A DNA stretch of 64,000 bases from positions 57,784,001-57,848,000 of the forward strand of contig CM114272.1 of assembly GCA_050084515.1 (NCBI GenBank), written 5' to 3'. The translations under genes were made by a program, and so were the position numbers. This DNA comes from Blasia pusilla (Eukaryota; Marchantiophyta; Marchantiopsida; Blasiales). The notes below the pieces were generated by a model. The model did no database searches, had not been told where the DNA came from, and saw only the letters and a program-made list of their open reading frames with translations. This document shows positions 10,280 through 21,904 of the stretch, in pieces; the first letter of the stretch is position 1, and each line of letters begins with the position of its first letter.

Positions 10280-11884
10280 AGCAAAGTGGTCGATCAAACT
10301 AGTTCGTTAGATTTCCTTACCTTGGGGCACACTTGTGCACATGATCCTTCCGAACCATACCATCTCATCCCTCCAACATAATGATTGTGAAAGGAAACAA
10401 CTCACGCACACACAAAATTGTAACATCTAGTGTTTTCAGGGCCGCCTATTATAATTAAACATAATCTCCAAGATGGAATCACCTTATCCCTTGAAGATAG
10501 GCCCCTCTACCAATCGTCGTATTATTCTCGTAAACTTTAATATATGCTTATGTTAAGAAATTGCTAAGTTCTCAAATGCCATAGGGAGAACTCTAAAGAA
10601 AATCCCTTCCCTTTGAGAACATGTTCCCAATGATACATCCATGTCACCAAGATCCAACACCTCTATCATATCATGTTGAATAGTTGCAACTAAGTATGGC
10701 TTTCTCCCATATAGCAAAAGGTTATAGGTTTGGTGAAAATGACATCAATAATATCTACCAACTAAAGTAATATCCCATGGCACATATAGGTCTCACTCCC
10801 TCAAATGTAATTTCATAACCATCTCTTCATCTTATGTACTAATCTCTACACAAACCGATCTGCCTTAGGATGATCCCTAAATATGATGAGATCACACAAG
10901 CCCTGAAACTCTCCTCTAAACTTAGCACCCTTCTTAGTCAACAACTCTTACAATAAATCTATTGGTGTATTGTAATGACTTTGCAGATAGTGTCATCAAC
11001 TCAATCCTCTTTGTAAAATGCTCCATCATAATTCACCAAAACAAACCAATGATGACGCCACATCAATGGCAAAGGTCCTACAAAGGTTAGACTCTACTGA
11101 TAACCTAATCCCATGATCAAAAAAGGATGCAATTTTTGAGTGGGAGATTGAAGGATGCTTGCACTTAATCATAACCCATGCATCTAGCTACAAACCACTC
11201 AACATTGGTCTACATGCCACGCCAACAATATTTAACCTAGAGTAAGTTGTAAGTACGATTTATTCCAAAATGCCTCAACTTCTCAATGTCATATAACACG
11301 TGCTTCTTGAGAAGGATAAGGTACCACCAATACTTTGTCATCCTCCTACATCCATAAAATGTGGATCCCTCCTCACCTAAATCTCATGGCTCTTTGTAGG
11401 GAATCCTACTCCTTAGTACTCATTGTGCTCACTATGATGCCAATACGTAGGTACTCCATAATTGCAACATCCAATTACCTCCTTATCATCATCAATATCA
11501 AAATTTCCTTGAAGACTCGCTATCTAACCCTACTACCAGAATTGCTATATCTTGCTCATCTAACATAGTTAACCAACATATGAAGGTTTACACCTGCCAA
11601 CCTTGCATCATCTCCTCATCACTCTCTCCACGCCATAGTCTCATAGAGCTCTTGTCTCGTCTCTCTCACTTAGTCATGGATTGCGACTTTATCATATAAC
11701 TCGCCTAAAATTTGTACTTTTCCAGTAATAGAGTCTACTTGGCAAACTTTCTTATGAGATTATCAGACTCCTTCAACCAACTCAATGGTTAATAATTAAT
11801 GAAGAGAGTGAAAGGGTTTCCAAGTAATATGCCACGAACCACACTACATCCAAGCACTCTCCCTCGTAGGAGTTGTATCTCACC
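10280..11884 (-). pseudogene. Decayed Ty3/gypsy pol, 3' part (RNase H tail and integrase)
   Basis: On the minus strand this parallels the gypsy copy at 108-2365. Just below the solo LTR, the RNase H segment around TACAACTCCTACGAGGGAGA corresponds to TACAACTCCTCCAAGGAGAG near 734-753. Further down, integrase core and C-terminal segments can be traced with many stops (for example TTTAGAGGAGAGTTTCAGGG and the later GAAGGATCATGTGCACAA). Together with 12887-13400 it forms one old element. No PHD-like tail was recognised at this copy's end. Confidence 0.75.
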
Positions 11885-12886
11885 TGTCGCGACCCTCATG
11901 ACCAAACAAGTGCCAAGCGGAACATCGGAACATTAGCGGGCTCACGCTAAGATGGTTTGCGCGTTGGAGTTGTCTCAAAGAGGAGACAAGAGACGAGACG
12001 CGAGCGAGGAGTCGCGTTTCAGGTGTTATGGTTGCGACTGAGAAACCTGGACCAAACGCGGAATGAGACTTGAAAGAAGTCGAGTCTAGGAAGTGGGTTG
12101 CCAAAGGAAAGATCCGGATTTGGAACGCCACTAGCGTTTAAGAGTTTCCGACTGTATTTATGGCCATAACTTTTAGCGCCAAGATGCGTTTGGAGCAAAT
12201 AAGGGTGCGTTGGAAAGCTTATGGAGAGCCAGTCCAAACGCATCAAAGATTGCTGCAAACGCATAAGCAGCGGCCGAGATACAACCCAAAAACGACTATA
12301 AGTGGAGACGGGTTGAGGGCCACAATGAAGGGCCCGACCCTCTTTTCCCAAAGGGGAGGGGTTATTGGAGAACCCCAGAAGTACTAGTAAGGGGGAAGGT
12401 CTCCGAGAGTGCTTGGAACCCAAACCCCACTTTGGGCGCCGCGGGGCGGCTCAAGGGCATGGAACGGAACGCGAGTTTGGGCGTTGGGTTGGAAAACCTG
12501 CACCAAGTCCATTGAGGCGATTTTAGACCTCCCTCTTGGATTTCACACCGCGACTCAATTACTTGGGTCTCGGTTCGGAACTCACCCGAGGACCGTTAAA
12601 CAGTTGGGATCGCTAGGCGCACAAGTGCCGTTTCAATCCCTGGACTAACCAGGAAGTCTGTTCCAAGTCTTGAAGGACTTGCCATGTTTTGGAAGCTAGG
12701 AACTAAGGAAGGTTGAGCTTGATGAGACGCCGAGTTGAGGACTCGGTGGGTTGGAACGCTGGTTGGCCCACACCCGACTAACGAGAGTGTGTGTTTGGGT
12801 GCAGATCCGCGATGAGTTCGTGACCTACTGAACGTACGCTTTCGCAACACTAAAGATTGACGTTCAAGGAGAGTAGGGGCGCGACA
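11885..12886 (+). repeat. Solo LTR of the younger Ty3/gypsy family
   Basis: A 1002-bp unit starts TGTCGCGACC and ends GGGGCGCGACA, the TG...CA ends of an LTR. It is flanked by TCACC at 11880-11884 and 12887-12891, a 5-bp target-site duplication. It is homologous along its length to 25915-26914 (opposite orientation) and to the LTR at 58034-59049. No internal retroelement sequence adjoins, so it is a solo LTR left by recombination. It sits inside the RNase H region of an older gypsy element. Confidence 0.92.
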
Positions 12887-13400
12887 TCACCTATGCAATG
12901 TAATTTGATATGCTCATATAAGCCTAAAAAAATCCCTCTACTCCTCATATCTTTGGGTAAGCACTACTTCTAGGACCAGTGTACTTCAATTCGTATGTAA
13001 TTGGAATGGACAACCCTCAATTGGTCTCAAAAAAATAGGCAAGGGCATCAACTTGTCCTTGAGCTCCTAAATTGCTTGCTCTTGATGATCTCCCAACACT
13101 AGATCAAGTCTTGTCAACAAGATCAAAGACTTCACGATCGTACTAAAACCCTCGACATGCCTTTGATGGAAGTTTTCTTATCTTAGAAATGCTCAGGCTC
13201 GACTCACATATATAGCTCGACTCACATCTATAGGGCATGGGATATATGCCATAGCCTCTACCTTCGACAATTAAACACATAATGTAGTTTGGCATATAGT
13301 GTGCCCTACATAATTGATAAAATCCTAAAATAATTTGCATTTTCTTGGATGTAGCTCCAATCCATGCAACTATAATCTCCAAAATACCTCCTCCAATTGT
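12887..13400 (-). pseudogene. Decayed Ty3/gypsy pol, 5' part (end of RT and RNase H)
   Basis: The minus strand reads, with stops, LHPRKCK...GHTI, KVEAMAYIP, then FSTIVKSLILLTRLDLV and ELKDKLMPLPIFLRP. These are the counterparts of LHPGKCRFF, KMEAIAQIPRP and FSAIAKSLTSLTRLDQV in the copy at 108-620. The reading continues at 11880 on the other side of the solo LTR. Sequence above about 13400 is not recognisable as RT. Confidence 0.75.
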
Positions 13401-13982
13401 CGCTCCTAAACCATAGAATCAGAAATGATAATATTATTGTCACGTCTATGGTAGCAAATTAAAATGTATCTATGGGGTGCCTTTCAGGATGTTCAAAGAA
13501 AATCTCTTAAAAAGGTCAAGTAAGAATTCTTGAGGACTAGGATAACTTGAGTGTGCAAGGTACCCTTGTTTTGGGCTCATTTGGGGCCTATGTTGAGGAA
13601 CTTACCATTTCAAGAAAATTCCCTATTTTTAGGAGAATTGAATTATAGTTAAAGTTTAGATTATGGGAAAGTGATCCTTGACCTGCTATCGTAGGTTGAG
13701 TTTGGAGAGGTGACATGCATGCATAGGCCACCAAAGAGTGAGCTCGGGGAGAGGATATGGATATACCCAATGAGAGGGAGGTTTAGAGTGCAGATAGTGG
13801 GAGTGGAAATATTATTACTCCTCTAAGATTCGATAAAGTGGGGTTTATATTTTGAAATGAAAAATTCCTTACTCAAGAAAATCCTTTTCATTCGTTAATT
13901 AGTCTAAATTAGTGGGAATCTCCCAAAAGAAAAATAGTATGGTAGCCCGAGAAGATGGGATCTTATTAAAAAAATCACAATA

Positions 13983-14337
13983 CAATATGAATAAGTTCAA
14001 TACGGACTTATGCCTAGCTAAAAAAACAAACTACATTAAAAAAAGATCTAAAAAATGTAAAAATTTTGATATGGATTTCAATTAGTATTCAATACACTAC
14101 AAAGCAGAGATGAATATAATAGTGGAAAGTTTAGGGCCATATCGATTGAAAAATCCAAAACAATATGAATAAGTTCAATACGGACTTATGCCTAGCTAAA
14201 AAAACAAACTACATTAAAAAAAAATCTTTAAAATGTACAAATTTTGATATGGATTTCAATTAGTATTCATACACTACAAAGCAGAGATGAATATAATAGT
14301 GTAAATTTTAGGGCCATATCGATTGAAAAATCCAAAA
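13983..14337. repeat. 178-bp tandem duplication
   Basis: Two head-to-tail copies (about 13983-14160 and 14161-14337) begin CAATATGAATAAGTTCAATA and end AAAAATCCAAAA. They differ by only a handful of substitutions and small indels, so the duplication is fairly recent. Both copies are AT-rich and non-coding. Confidence 0.9.
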
Positions 14338-14953
14338 CACTGCCAAGGAGATGTATGAGAACATTCTTAGGCATTCCCCTTGAACAATCATTAAACTATC
14401 TCAAAAAATGCTACAATAAAGAAAGAGATGTTCAATTATGGGAGTTGTATGTAGTCTACAAATACTAAGGGTTCGTGCTATAGACCACATACAAATGCCA
14501 TAATAGCTAATCCAATCCACAAAGGGGAGTTTTATGTACACAAAACCTAACTCCGTCGACGGGGAATTGTTTTTGAAAGCTAGGAATATTTCTCCACTGA
14601 ATGGAGCATTGTGATGCTTAAAATATTGTTCTATGGGAGCGAACCGCAAAATACGGGTTTAAGTTTGAAGTAAGGAAAAAATAAAGACCCGTAATGATCT
14701 CACACAACACTTCATGACTCCCTTTGGTGGAAAGGGTACTTACCATTACATTTCCTATTAGAAAACAATATTCACAAATACTCACATGAATTTCACATCT
14801 ACAAATATTTTCAACGGTCGGATAAGAAGTAAAAACAAACTCTCTTCTTGGGTAATGGCCCAAAAAGATCGTTCTTGGTCTTATAGATGGGTTAAGATGG
14901 TATTTGAGACACAGACGTCCCACGGACTCCCACCGAATGAGAACGGGAAACGA

Positions 14954-14976
14954 ACGGACGGACGGACGGACGGACG
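14954..14976. repeat. (ACGG)n microsatellite
   Basis: Five to six tandem ACGG units. They open long frames on both strands that have no other sign of coding. Confidence 0.85.
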
Positions 14977-16155
14977 TGAGTCCTATCATTACGGGACCCG
15001 CGCCGAGCGGCGGGTATCCGCCGTCGCTGACTCACCCCAGTCGACATACGTTGCCGCCTAGGCAAATCCAGGAGCGCCCTCAGGCGAAGATCCAGCCGTC
15101 CAATCCGTCCCACGTTCATGGATGAATCGTGGGTATTTTCTTTTCTATATATCTATATCCATTTTATTATAAAATAAACCTCAAAAGAGGACATTTTGAG
15201 GTTTTCTCATGACAAGTGCAGTGGACAGCTTTCGATCCATTCGACGGAAGAAGGACCGCCGTCGTCCGAAAACCGAAGAAGAAGATGGTCTAGTTGGATG
15301 TAATCGCCGGCGTTCTTCAAGTCCGTCCCATCCGATCTGCCCCATATCCATCCACTCCAGTCCAGTCCTGCGACGCCAGCGCGGACTTCGGTGGACGATG
15401 GACACGAGATCAGCTCTCGGTGGAGATCGAAAGGCGATACCTTTGAGAGTCCTGCGCTCGGAATTCGCACATGAAGAAGCTCACGAAGAAAACGGACTCA
15501 CTGCATCGATCCCACTCGTCTCTGGCTAGTAGTACCCCACTCCGAACCGAACGGCCTCACGCGCTCGTCGTGGGGTTTCGGTCGTTCGTGGCGGAGGCGG
15601 TGGAAAGCGCGATTATACCCACCGGCGCTCGAGCAAAACTCGTGGCGGCGCTGATTGTGTTGCGCGTTTGCCAGTACGTACTCCACTACCGCTTCTTCGC
15701 CATATAAGCAACCAGACAGAGACACACACACACAGAGCGAGCGAGCGCGCGTACACAGAATTCACCGCTGCCGATTCGAGCTTCGATCACCGCATCCGAT
15801 TCGAGCCCACGCGCGTTCACCAACACATTCCTTTCAAATCGGATGCAATTCTCTCCCTACGGACCCACAACCGACACCACTCACTGCACGTCTTCTTCGC
15901 ATTATCCAGCCATTCCTCATACTCCGAGCTTTTCCCCGACTGTCACAGCACCCAGTGGTCGATGGGCACATTTGATTTGACTGCAGCAAACTACTCACTC
16001 TTCTCACGTACCACTTCCGCCCACGTACGTACGAGCGCCGAGAACTCCCGATACTCGCTGGAATCCCTCTCTCTTGCACTCGATTGCACTCCATTTCTTG
16101 GACCGGAGGATTGCCTGCCTCCGCTCGTTCTCCGGATCCCAACTGGATCGGCCAC

Positions 16156-16221
16156 ATTTGTATATGCTCAGCTTTTCAAGTGTAGCACTTGAAAAGCTAC
16201 ACTTGAAAATCATATACGAAT
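16156..16221. repeat. Nested fold-back with 13-bp arms and a distal third copy
   Basis: AGCTTTTCAAGTG (16170-16182) pairs with CACTTGAAAAGCT (16186-16198) across a TAG loop. Alternatively TTTTCAAGTGTAG (16173-16185) pairs with CTACACTTGAAAA (16197-16209). Outer arms ATTTGTATATG (16156-16166) and CATATACGAAT (16211-16221) also pair at 10 of 11 positions. GCTACACTTGAAAAGCTT recurs at about 16440-16457. Confidence 0.8.
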
Positions 16222-17202
16222 ACGTTCTATATATACAAATGTATATGCATATGTGGGTGGGTTGGTGGGTGGGAGGGTAGGTAGGAAGGTGGACATGGGT
16301 TGCCTGTCGTGATCGCTGATATTCTTGCGTACTACAACTGCTGCTGGCTTTTGATTTCTCACCCAAGCACTCGTCGGTCGCGCTCGACGACAGCAGGGTG
16401 AGCTCAGCCGATCGAGAAGCGAAGCCGATAGTTTGCGTTGGCTACACTTGAAAAGCTTGAAGCGCCGTCGGATCAACTTCGACGAAGTGGGTTCTACCGG
16501 TCTGAAACAGTAGTGGAGTGAAGCTGCCCTTTCGCTCTTTGTCCGTCTCTTTCCCCCTCTCTCCAGTCAGCTGATGGCGCCGTGGTGGGAAGCTAGCTCC
16601 TCGCGCTACAACCCAGCGAGGGCCAGGTTTGTAGCAGTAGCTTATGAAAATCGGGTTCGCTCGTAATGCAGTCGACATTGTCATGAGCAGCACCAGCTGC
16701 CACTGCGGCTGCTTCTGCGTATTCATACCACGCAACCCTTTCGAAACTCGAAATGGGGGGATTCCAGACGGAGTCGAGTTGATTGTCAGCTCAGGAGTCC
16801 AGTCCGAAATCACAGTAGTTATCTTCCAGAAGCACCTGCGCGTGACAGCCATACTCGAGACGGATGCAGACGAATCTGCGCGCTCCCGTCTGAATCGACC
16901 GATGTCACACTGGCAGTAGAACTCCCTGTGGTACCTCAGTTTCGGATCCATGGATTCCATGCACACTCAGCTTCGCTTCCACCATTATTAATACTGTCCT
17001 GCCCACGATCGAGCGTTGTCCCCCATCTCTCATCCGCGTGCGCGAGTTCGACTCCTCAAGGACCTAGCTGCGTCGGCATTCCACATCCCGGGACCGCTCA
17101 CCGGTGATTCTGCACTTTCTGGTCACTGCAGTGCGTTTAGGTGTGTCCTCCCGCCGACTCGCAGAGAGCCGGTAAGGCGACTGGTAACAGCCTACGTCGG
17201 GT

Positions 17203-17233
17203 GCTTTTGGCTTCCAGCTTGGAAGCCAAAAGC
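17203..17233. repeat. 13-bp perfect hairpin with 5-nt loop
   Basis: GCTTTTGGCTTCC at 17203-17215, loop AGCTT, exact reverse complement at 17221-17233. The arm core GGCTTC is shared with the hairpin at 5421-5455. Confidence 0.85.
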
Positions 17234-17349
17234 CATAGTTTATTTAACTGACTTTCTTTATGATTTAAAACACGATAATGGAATTTTTCGTCACCATTGG
17301 ATAAACTTGCGCTATTCAATCATCTACAGGTGGAGTCTTTCGTGGTTTA

Positions 17350-20300
17350 CGGATGCGTGATTAAAAAAGGGGGAGGCATAAAAACGACAAGGAGTGCGAG
17401 ACTAAAATGGACTTGACGATTTAAGTGAGGTGCCTTACTTAAAATAGAATTAACTGGTAAGATGGATATAAAACAAATAAAATATATTGCCAAGACTAAG
17501 ATGGATATAAAACAAATAAAATCTACTGTCAAGACTGTCTCTTTTGTTTTGAATTTTTTACAATTGTTTGTTTTCTAAACCAATCAATTTGTTTATTTTT
17601 TTTACTTATGAAGTCGTTCAAAATTGATTTAAGACACGAGTATATATTATTTTCATATATGTTTTTTCTAATAATAAAATCATATAAATTTTGAATTCAA
17701 TTGCATTTTATGAATGATAAATCAAAATTATATAATATTTTTAAAACTAATTAAGAAGATACCCGTGAACTAAAAACAATTTTTGAAAAATATGATTCAT
17801 AAAATGAATATATTAATAATATTACATATAAATTTTTAAAAAAAATCATCCTAAAAATATGAAACATTTTCTCGATGTCATGAGTCAAACATTAAAATAC
17901 AATGACATAAGCACTCAAAAAAAAATTCATATTAATACTTCCAAAATGCTACATCCAGTGAAAAATCATGCCAACATGACTATGAAAAATTATTGTCTCG
18001 TAATCCTTCCCAGTCATGCACGTCAAAACCCTATGAACACTTGGTGGTTGAAATTGGACCTTGAGACCAAGCATGAGCTACTCTCCTAATCTATAGGGAC
18101 CTTTGACACAAGTTTGGAACTCATTCTTCACCCATCATTTGCTCATCGTTTCTTTCTTCCATTTATGCGAGATGGAAGTGAGTGACCGCCATCACATGTA
18201 GTCCTCTGCTGAAAATACATAATCCACAATCCTCTGATGATAGCACAGGTACATTTAGTAAATCCGTGCCATAAATGTTGCTAAGCCATGTAGTTCAACG
18301 ATTGTCCAGTTCTCACATTCTTCCGTGAAGTACATTCTTCCACTCAACTCTCACCATACTCGAAATTTCTTCTCCCTTTCATTGTCACCAAAACAATTTT
18401 CTTTACCATCTACTTATGTCTTACAGGAGTTGAGACTGTCACGCATATTTCTTCTATTCAATATTTTCCATTCACCCTGGCTCAATTTTTTCCCTGCTTG
18501 TCTTTTCATGGACTGCACAAATGATTCACACTCGTCTCTCACTGAGGATTTGGAAAACAAGTCAGAAGTGACATGTCCACGTTTAGAAAAGGAACTCCAC
18601 ATAATACAAGATGTGAGAATTTATCAAACAAAAATAGCACGAGACCAGGGAGGTGGAAAGAATCCCCTCCCATCTAACCTCACCAATAAGAAAACTGTGT
18701 AACTTCCGAGGAAATTTTTACTTACAGAAAGTAGAACCCCCAATATGGGGTCCTCAACCTGAGAATTCAACATAGTATGATACTTCTATTTAATCATATG
18801 CTCAATAGGTTAGTTTTCACCCTTAACACGAGGGTTTAAGGTTTAGTTAACCTACCATCCAGCTCTCGACCATATATGCTCCAGAAATCCTCTGCTGTAT
18901 CCTTTCTAGTCACAGCCACCCACTGACTAAATCTTTCAGGGCAGGGCTAGGGTTTGGGGGGTACAGTGAAAACCTTTCCAGCCCATGTGACATGGGCTAC
19001 CCGCAATCCATCTTCACAACATACATCACAACATGGGCCAACCACAGTCCAACTTCACAACAGAGATCAACCTTTCGGTAGGAGACCTCAGTTTAGGGTT
19101 TGGGTGCTATGGAACTCCCCATCCACCCAACTGAGCTCCTTTCTCGGTAGGATGGATCTTGGGATTTCAGAGTATGGGCACTAAACGAGGCAGGGGGTGA
19201 GGATTTCAGACTGGGCAGACAACCAGTTGGAAAAGTTCTGGTTAATCTGAACTATAGTGAAGGAATGAGTATTCTCATATGGATTGTCGCTCTTGTGAAG
19301 GAGAAGAGCCCACATGCATATAACACTGGGAAGAAACCATGGAGAGGAAATCATGAGAGGAACTCTCAATCAGAACAGACGCAGACCATAAGAACACCAT
19401 ATGAAGGAGGCACCATGTATTCTGCCCACTTACAGAGTGGTTCTAATTCTTCCTGAGTGGAATGATTTAGTAGTTCTGCTCATATCCATCCTCTAGGGTA
19501 AGAAACCCCAGAAATGTCTAGCTACCCATTACACATGCTTCTTATTCATCTTGCCCACTTCAGCTGATGGGGATCCTTGCATAACCTCCTCAGTTGTCCA
19601 TCATAATCTGAGTTTTGTCCCACAGACACACAAGTCAAGGAACCGCTAATCATATACTCTATCTCAAATAGCTCTTCGCAGTTGCGATGTGGACCTTCCA
19701 TTGACACCTTTTGTTACCCCAGACCTTCAGGCACTCCACACAACTGCTGTGTGTCAAAACTGTAGTCGATGTTTCAGACTGTCTGTTCAGGCTTTCATTA
19801 ATGAGCCGTATTCAGCCATCCTCTGATCTGCTATTAACTTGGTGCATAGATTTTCAGACCGAACCAGTCTTTTTCAGAATGACTGCGCACCTGGACGGAT
19901 TTTTCGAAATTTTGTCCCTTTTTTTCAAATTTAGCTGCCTTTCCCCAGTCATTATTTTCCAGGAGATTTTCCAGCAAATCAGAGATTCTAAATTTCTACC
20001 ATCGGTGACAGTGCAAAAAATGCCAGTTCTTTACACCCCCAGCTGTGCGCTCAGACCAGCAGTGCAAGTGTGCACCGGCATTCAGGGCAAAATCAATGCA
20101 AATCTTTGCAATTATTTCCATACATCTCCACATCTTCTGCTGACGGTGTGGAAAGATCATGATCTGCAAGGCCGAGCACACTTACAGCACGGATCCTACT
20201 TCAACAGATTGCCAAAGTCGTTTTTCACCGTTGTCCAGGCGGATCCACAGAGTCTTACACAGGTATTGATACACTAGTGAACAGTTTCTATGACACTCTT

Positions 20301-21560
20301 ATGTTTCTTATGTCTACACTGTTAAACACACAAAAGGAGTTTGTTTTTCCAACCTCACTTCTCAGCCTCTCCTGGTCACCATGCCAACATTGCAAAGAGG
20401 TGTTATGTGGCAGCAGATGTTTCATATGTTCAACTAGATGAACTCTAGAGTACCCCAGAAGATCGTGGTGTTCAGGTTCAGTAACAGTGAAATAACAACA
20501 CTTTGCTTTCCATAAAAATGTGTGCTTGCAAACCCACCTCTAAGTTCAGGACAGATAGTGACAATCGGGCTACTGCTGCAGGTTGCCCAATTTCCAGATA
20601 ATGCATTCAGTGAAATTCTTGCTGCCAACGGCTGAGAAATTTGAGCTCCTTCACCACACCTCCCTCATCCAAATTCAGTGTTGATACACAGCACAAAGCC
20701 CCTCTATTGATCAGTCATGATCATTCGGGTGGTCATTTTGGTAGTTACTTTGATCGGGATGATGGAGTTAGAAATGATACAAACCCAGAAAGTGCATATA
20801 CAATATGCATTACGTGCTCATCAACCCATCATCGTTACTAGGACTATCGTAGTGAGGGCTTGAGTGCCACTCGTTCAGAATTCTCCAGGCAGGTCTCTGA
20901 TTGGAGATAATCCACCAGAAGTTCCCCATCCCACCTGAGCAAAGGAGAAAAGTCTGTACTGCCTCAGCCAACATAGCCAGACACAAGAAAGATGACTGGG
21001 TATACAGCTACCATCATGAAATGTGCAATAAAGAACAACTCACACATGTACATCTTGAAGTTCAGGATATTCCCAGAGCCATAAATCTCAAGCTGTTATT
21101 GAAGGAAGGGAGGTATCCCCTAATGCAGATGGGGAGAGTTATGCTATCGCAAGCCAGGACAGTGCACAATGACGACATCGTATACTGTGGATGGATGATT
21201 TAGCCCACATACCAATATGCCTGTAATACTTTCGAAGGACACGACACACCTAGCTAGGAACCAGTACGTGAAAGGAATGAATTCACCGTGCTCACAGTGC
21301 CTGGTTCCTTTCTGGGAGCAAAAAATGCAGAAGGGTGAAGAGCATGGCTTAGGCTGGAAGAGAGACAACTCTTGCCTGTTGCTGCTTGAAAACCTGAGGT
21401 TCATAGCCTGCCACAAGCACCAACATCGAGAAAAAATTGATTGCACTGCAAAACCCTCTTGGGACAGAAAACAAATGAACTAAGTGCGACCAGACTACAT
21501 AATCATAATTTTTTAGTACCCACAGCCAAGTAGAACAGATGTCCATTAAATGAAATGAAG
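17350..21560. other. Intergenic stretch; no supported gene
   Basis: From 17350 to 18300 the DNA is very AT-rich with no signal. From 18300 to 21560 composition is more balanced and looks low-copy, with modest open frames (the longest 188 codons, 19711-20277 plus) that resemble no protein I know and lack convincing splice context. It may contain 3' sequence of the gene at 21905-22807 or a non-coding transcript, but nothing in the sequence decides this. Confidence 0.35.
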
Positions 21561-21904
21561 GAGTTTTATCCTCTAGTTACGCACCCCCGGAGACAGCTCC
21601 CCAGGTACACCTACTACTAATTAAGAAAATAGATGGCCAAAGGGGGCCCCGCTGGATGACTACTGTGCGAGCAGACCTTGAAGCACTGTGTGATCTGGGC
21701 GGCAGCTCATCGTCAAAAACTTTTGAAGTCCTCATGTGTAGCTCCTCAAAGATCCTGCTGACCAGACATGGACTGGACGGCTAAAAAGTATTCTATTCCC
21801 CTACTTGGGAGTTTGATTTCTACTTGGATTTTCTGCCAGTGAGCATGGATGGTTTTTCTCCATGGCCTGAGGGATCGAAGTGGAATTCCGATCGACATTC
21901 TCCT

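Larger units (their letters stand above)
14900..17340. other. GC-richer low-copy block, promoter-like, no recognised gene
   Basis: Base composition rises relative to the flanks and several frames are open on both strands (for example 15668-16192 plus and 16442-16966 minus). None resembles a known protein. A TATAAG box at about 15703 followed by a CA/GA-rich leader looks like a transcription start region. The block also contains the fold-back at 16156-16221 and the hairpin at 17203-17233. A first exon, a non-coding transcript or a decayed gene are all possible. Confidence 0.3.

Noticed and set aside
11880-12850. Several 70-134-codon frames inside the 1-kb repeats at 11.9 kb and 25.9 kb
   Set aside because: They lie within LTRs, are not conserved between the three LTR copies as coding units, and match nothing known.
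14900-15120. Possible gene around the ACGG repeat
   Set aside because: The open frames on both strands are produced by the tetranucleotide repeat and GC-rich flanks.
15668-16192. 174-codon plus-strand frame
   Set aside because: His/Ser/Thr-rich composition typical of CA- and TC-rich leader DNA, no family resemblance, and it runs into the hairpin at 16170.
16442-16966. 174-codon minus-strand frame, and a second open frame containing an Ala-rich AEAAAVAAGAAH segment
   Set aside because: No recognised protein. A 16-mer shared with about 8400 (ACGCAGAAGCAGCCGC) was noticed, but the flanks do not align, so it is probably chance in Ala-codon-like sequence.
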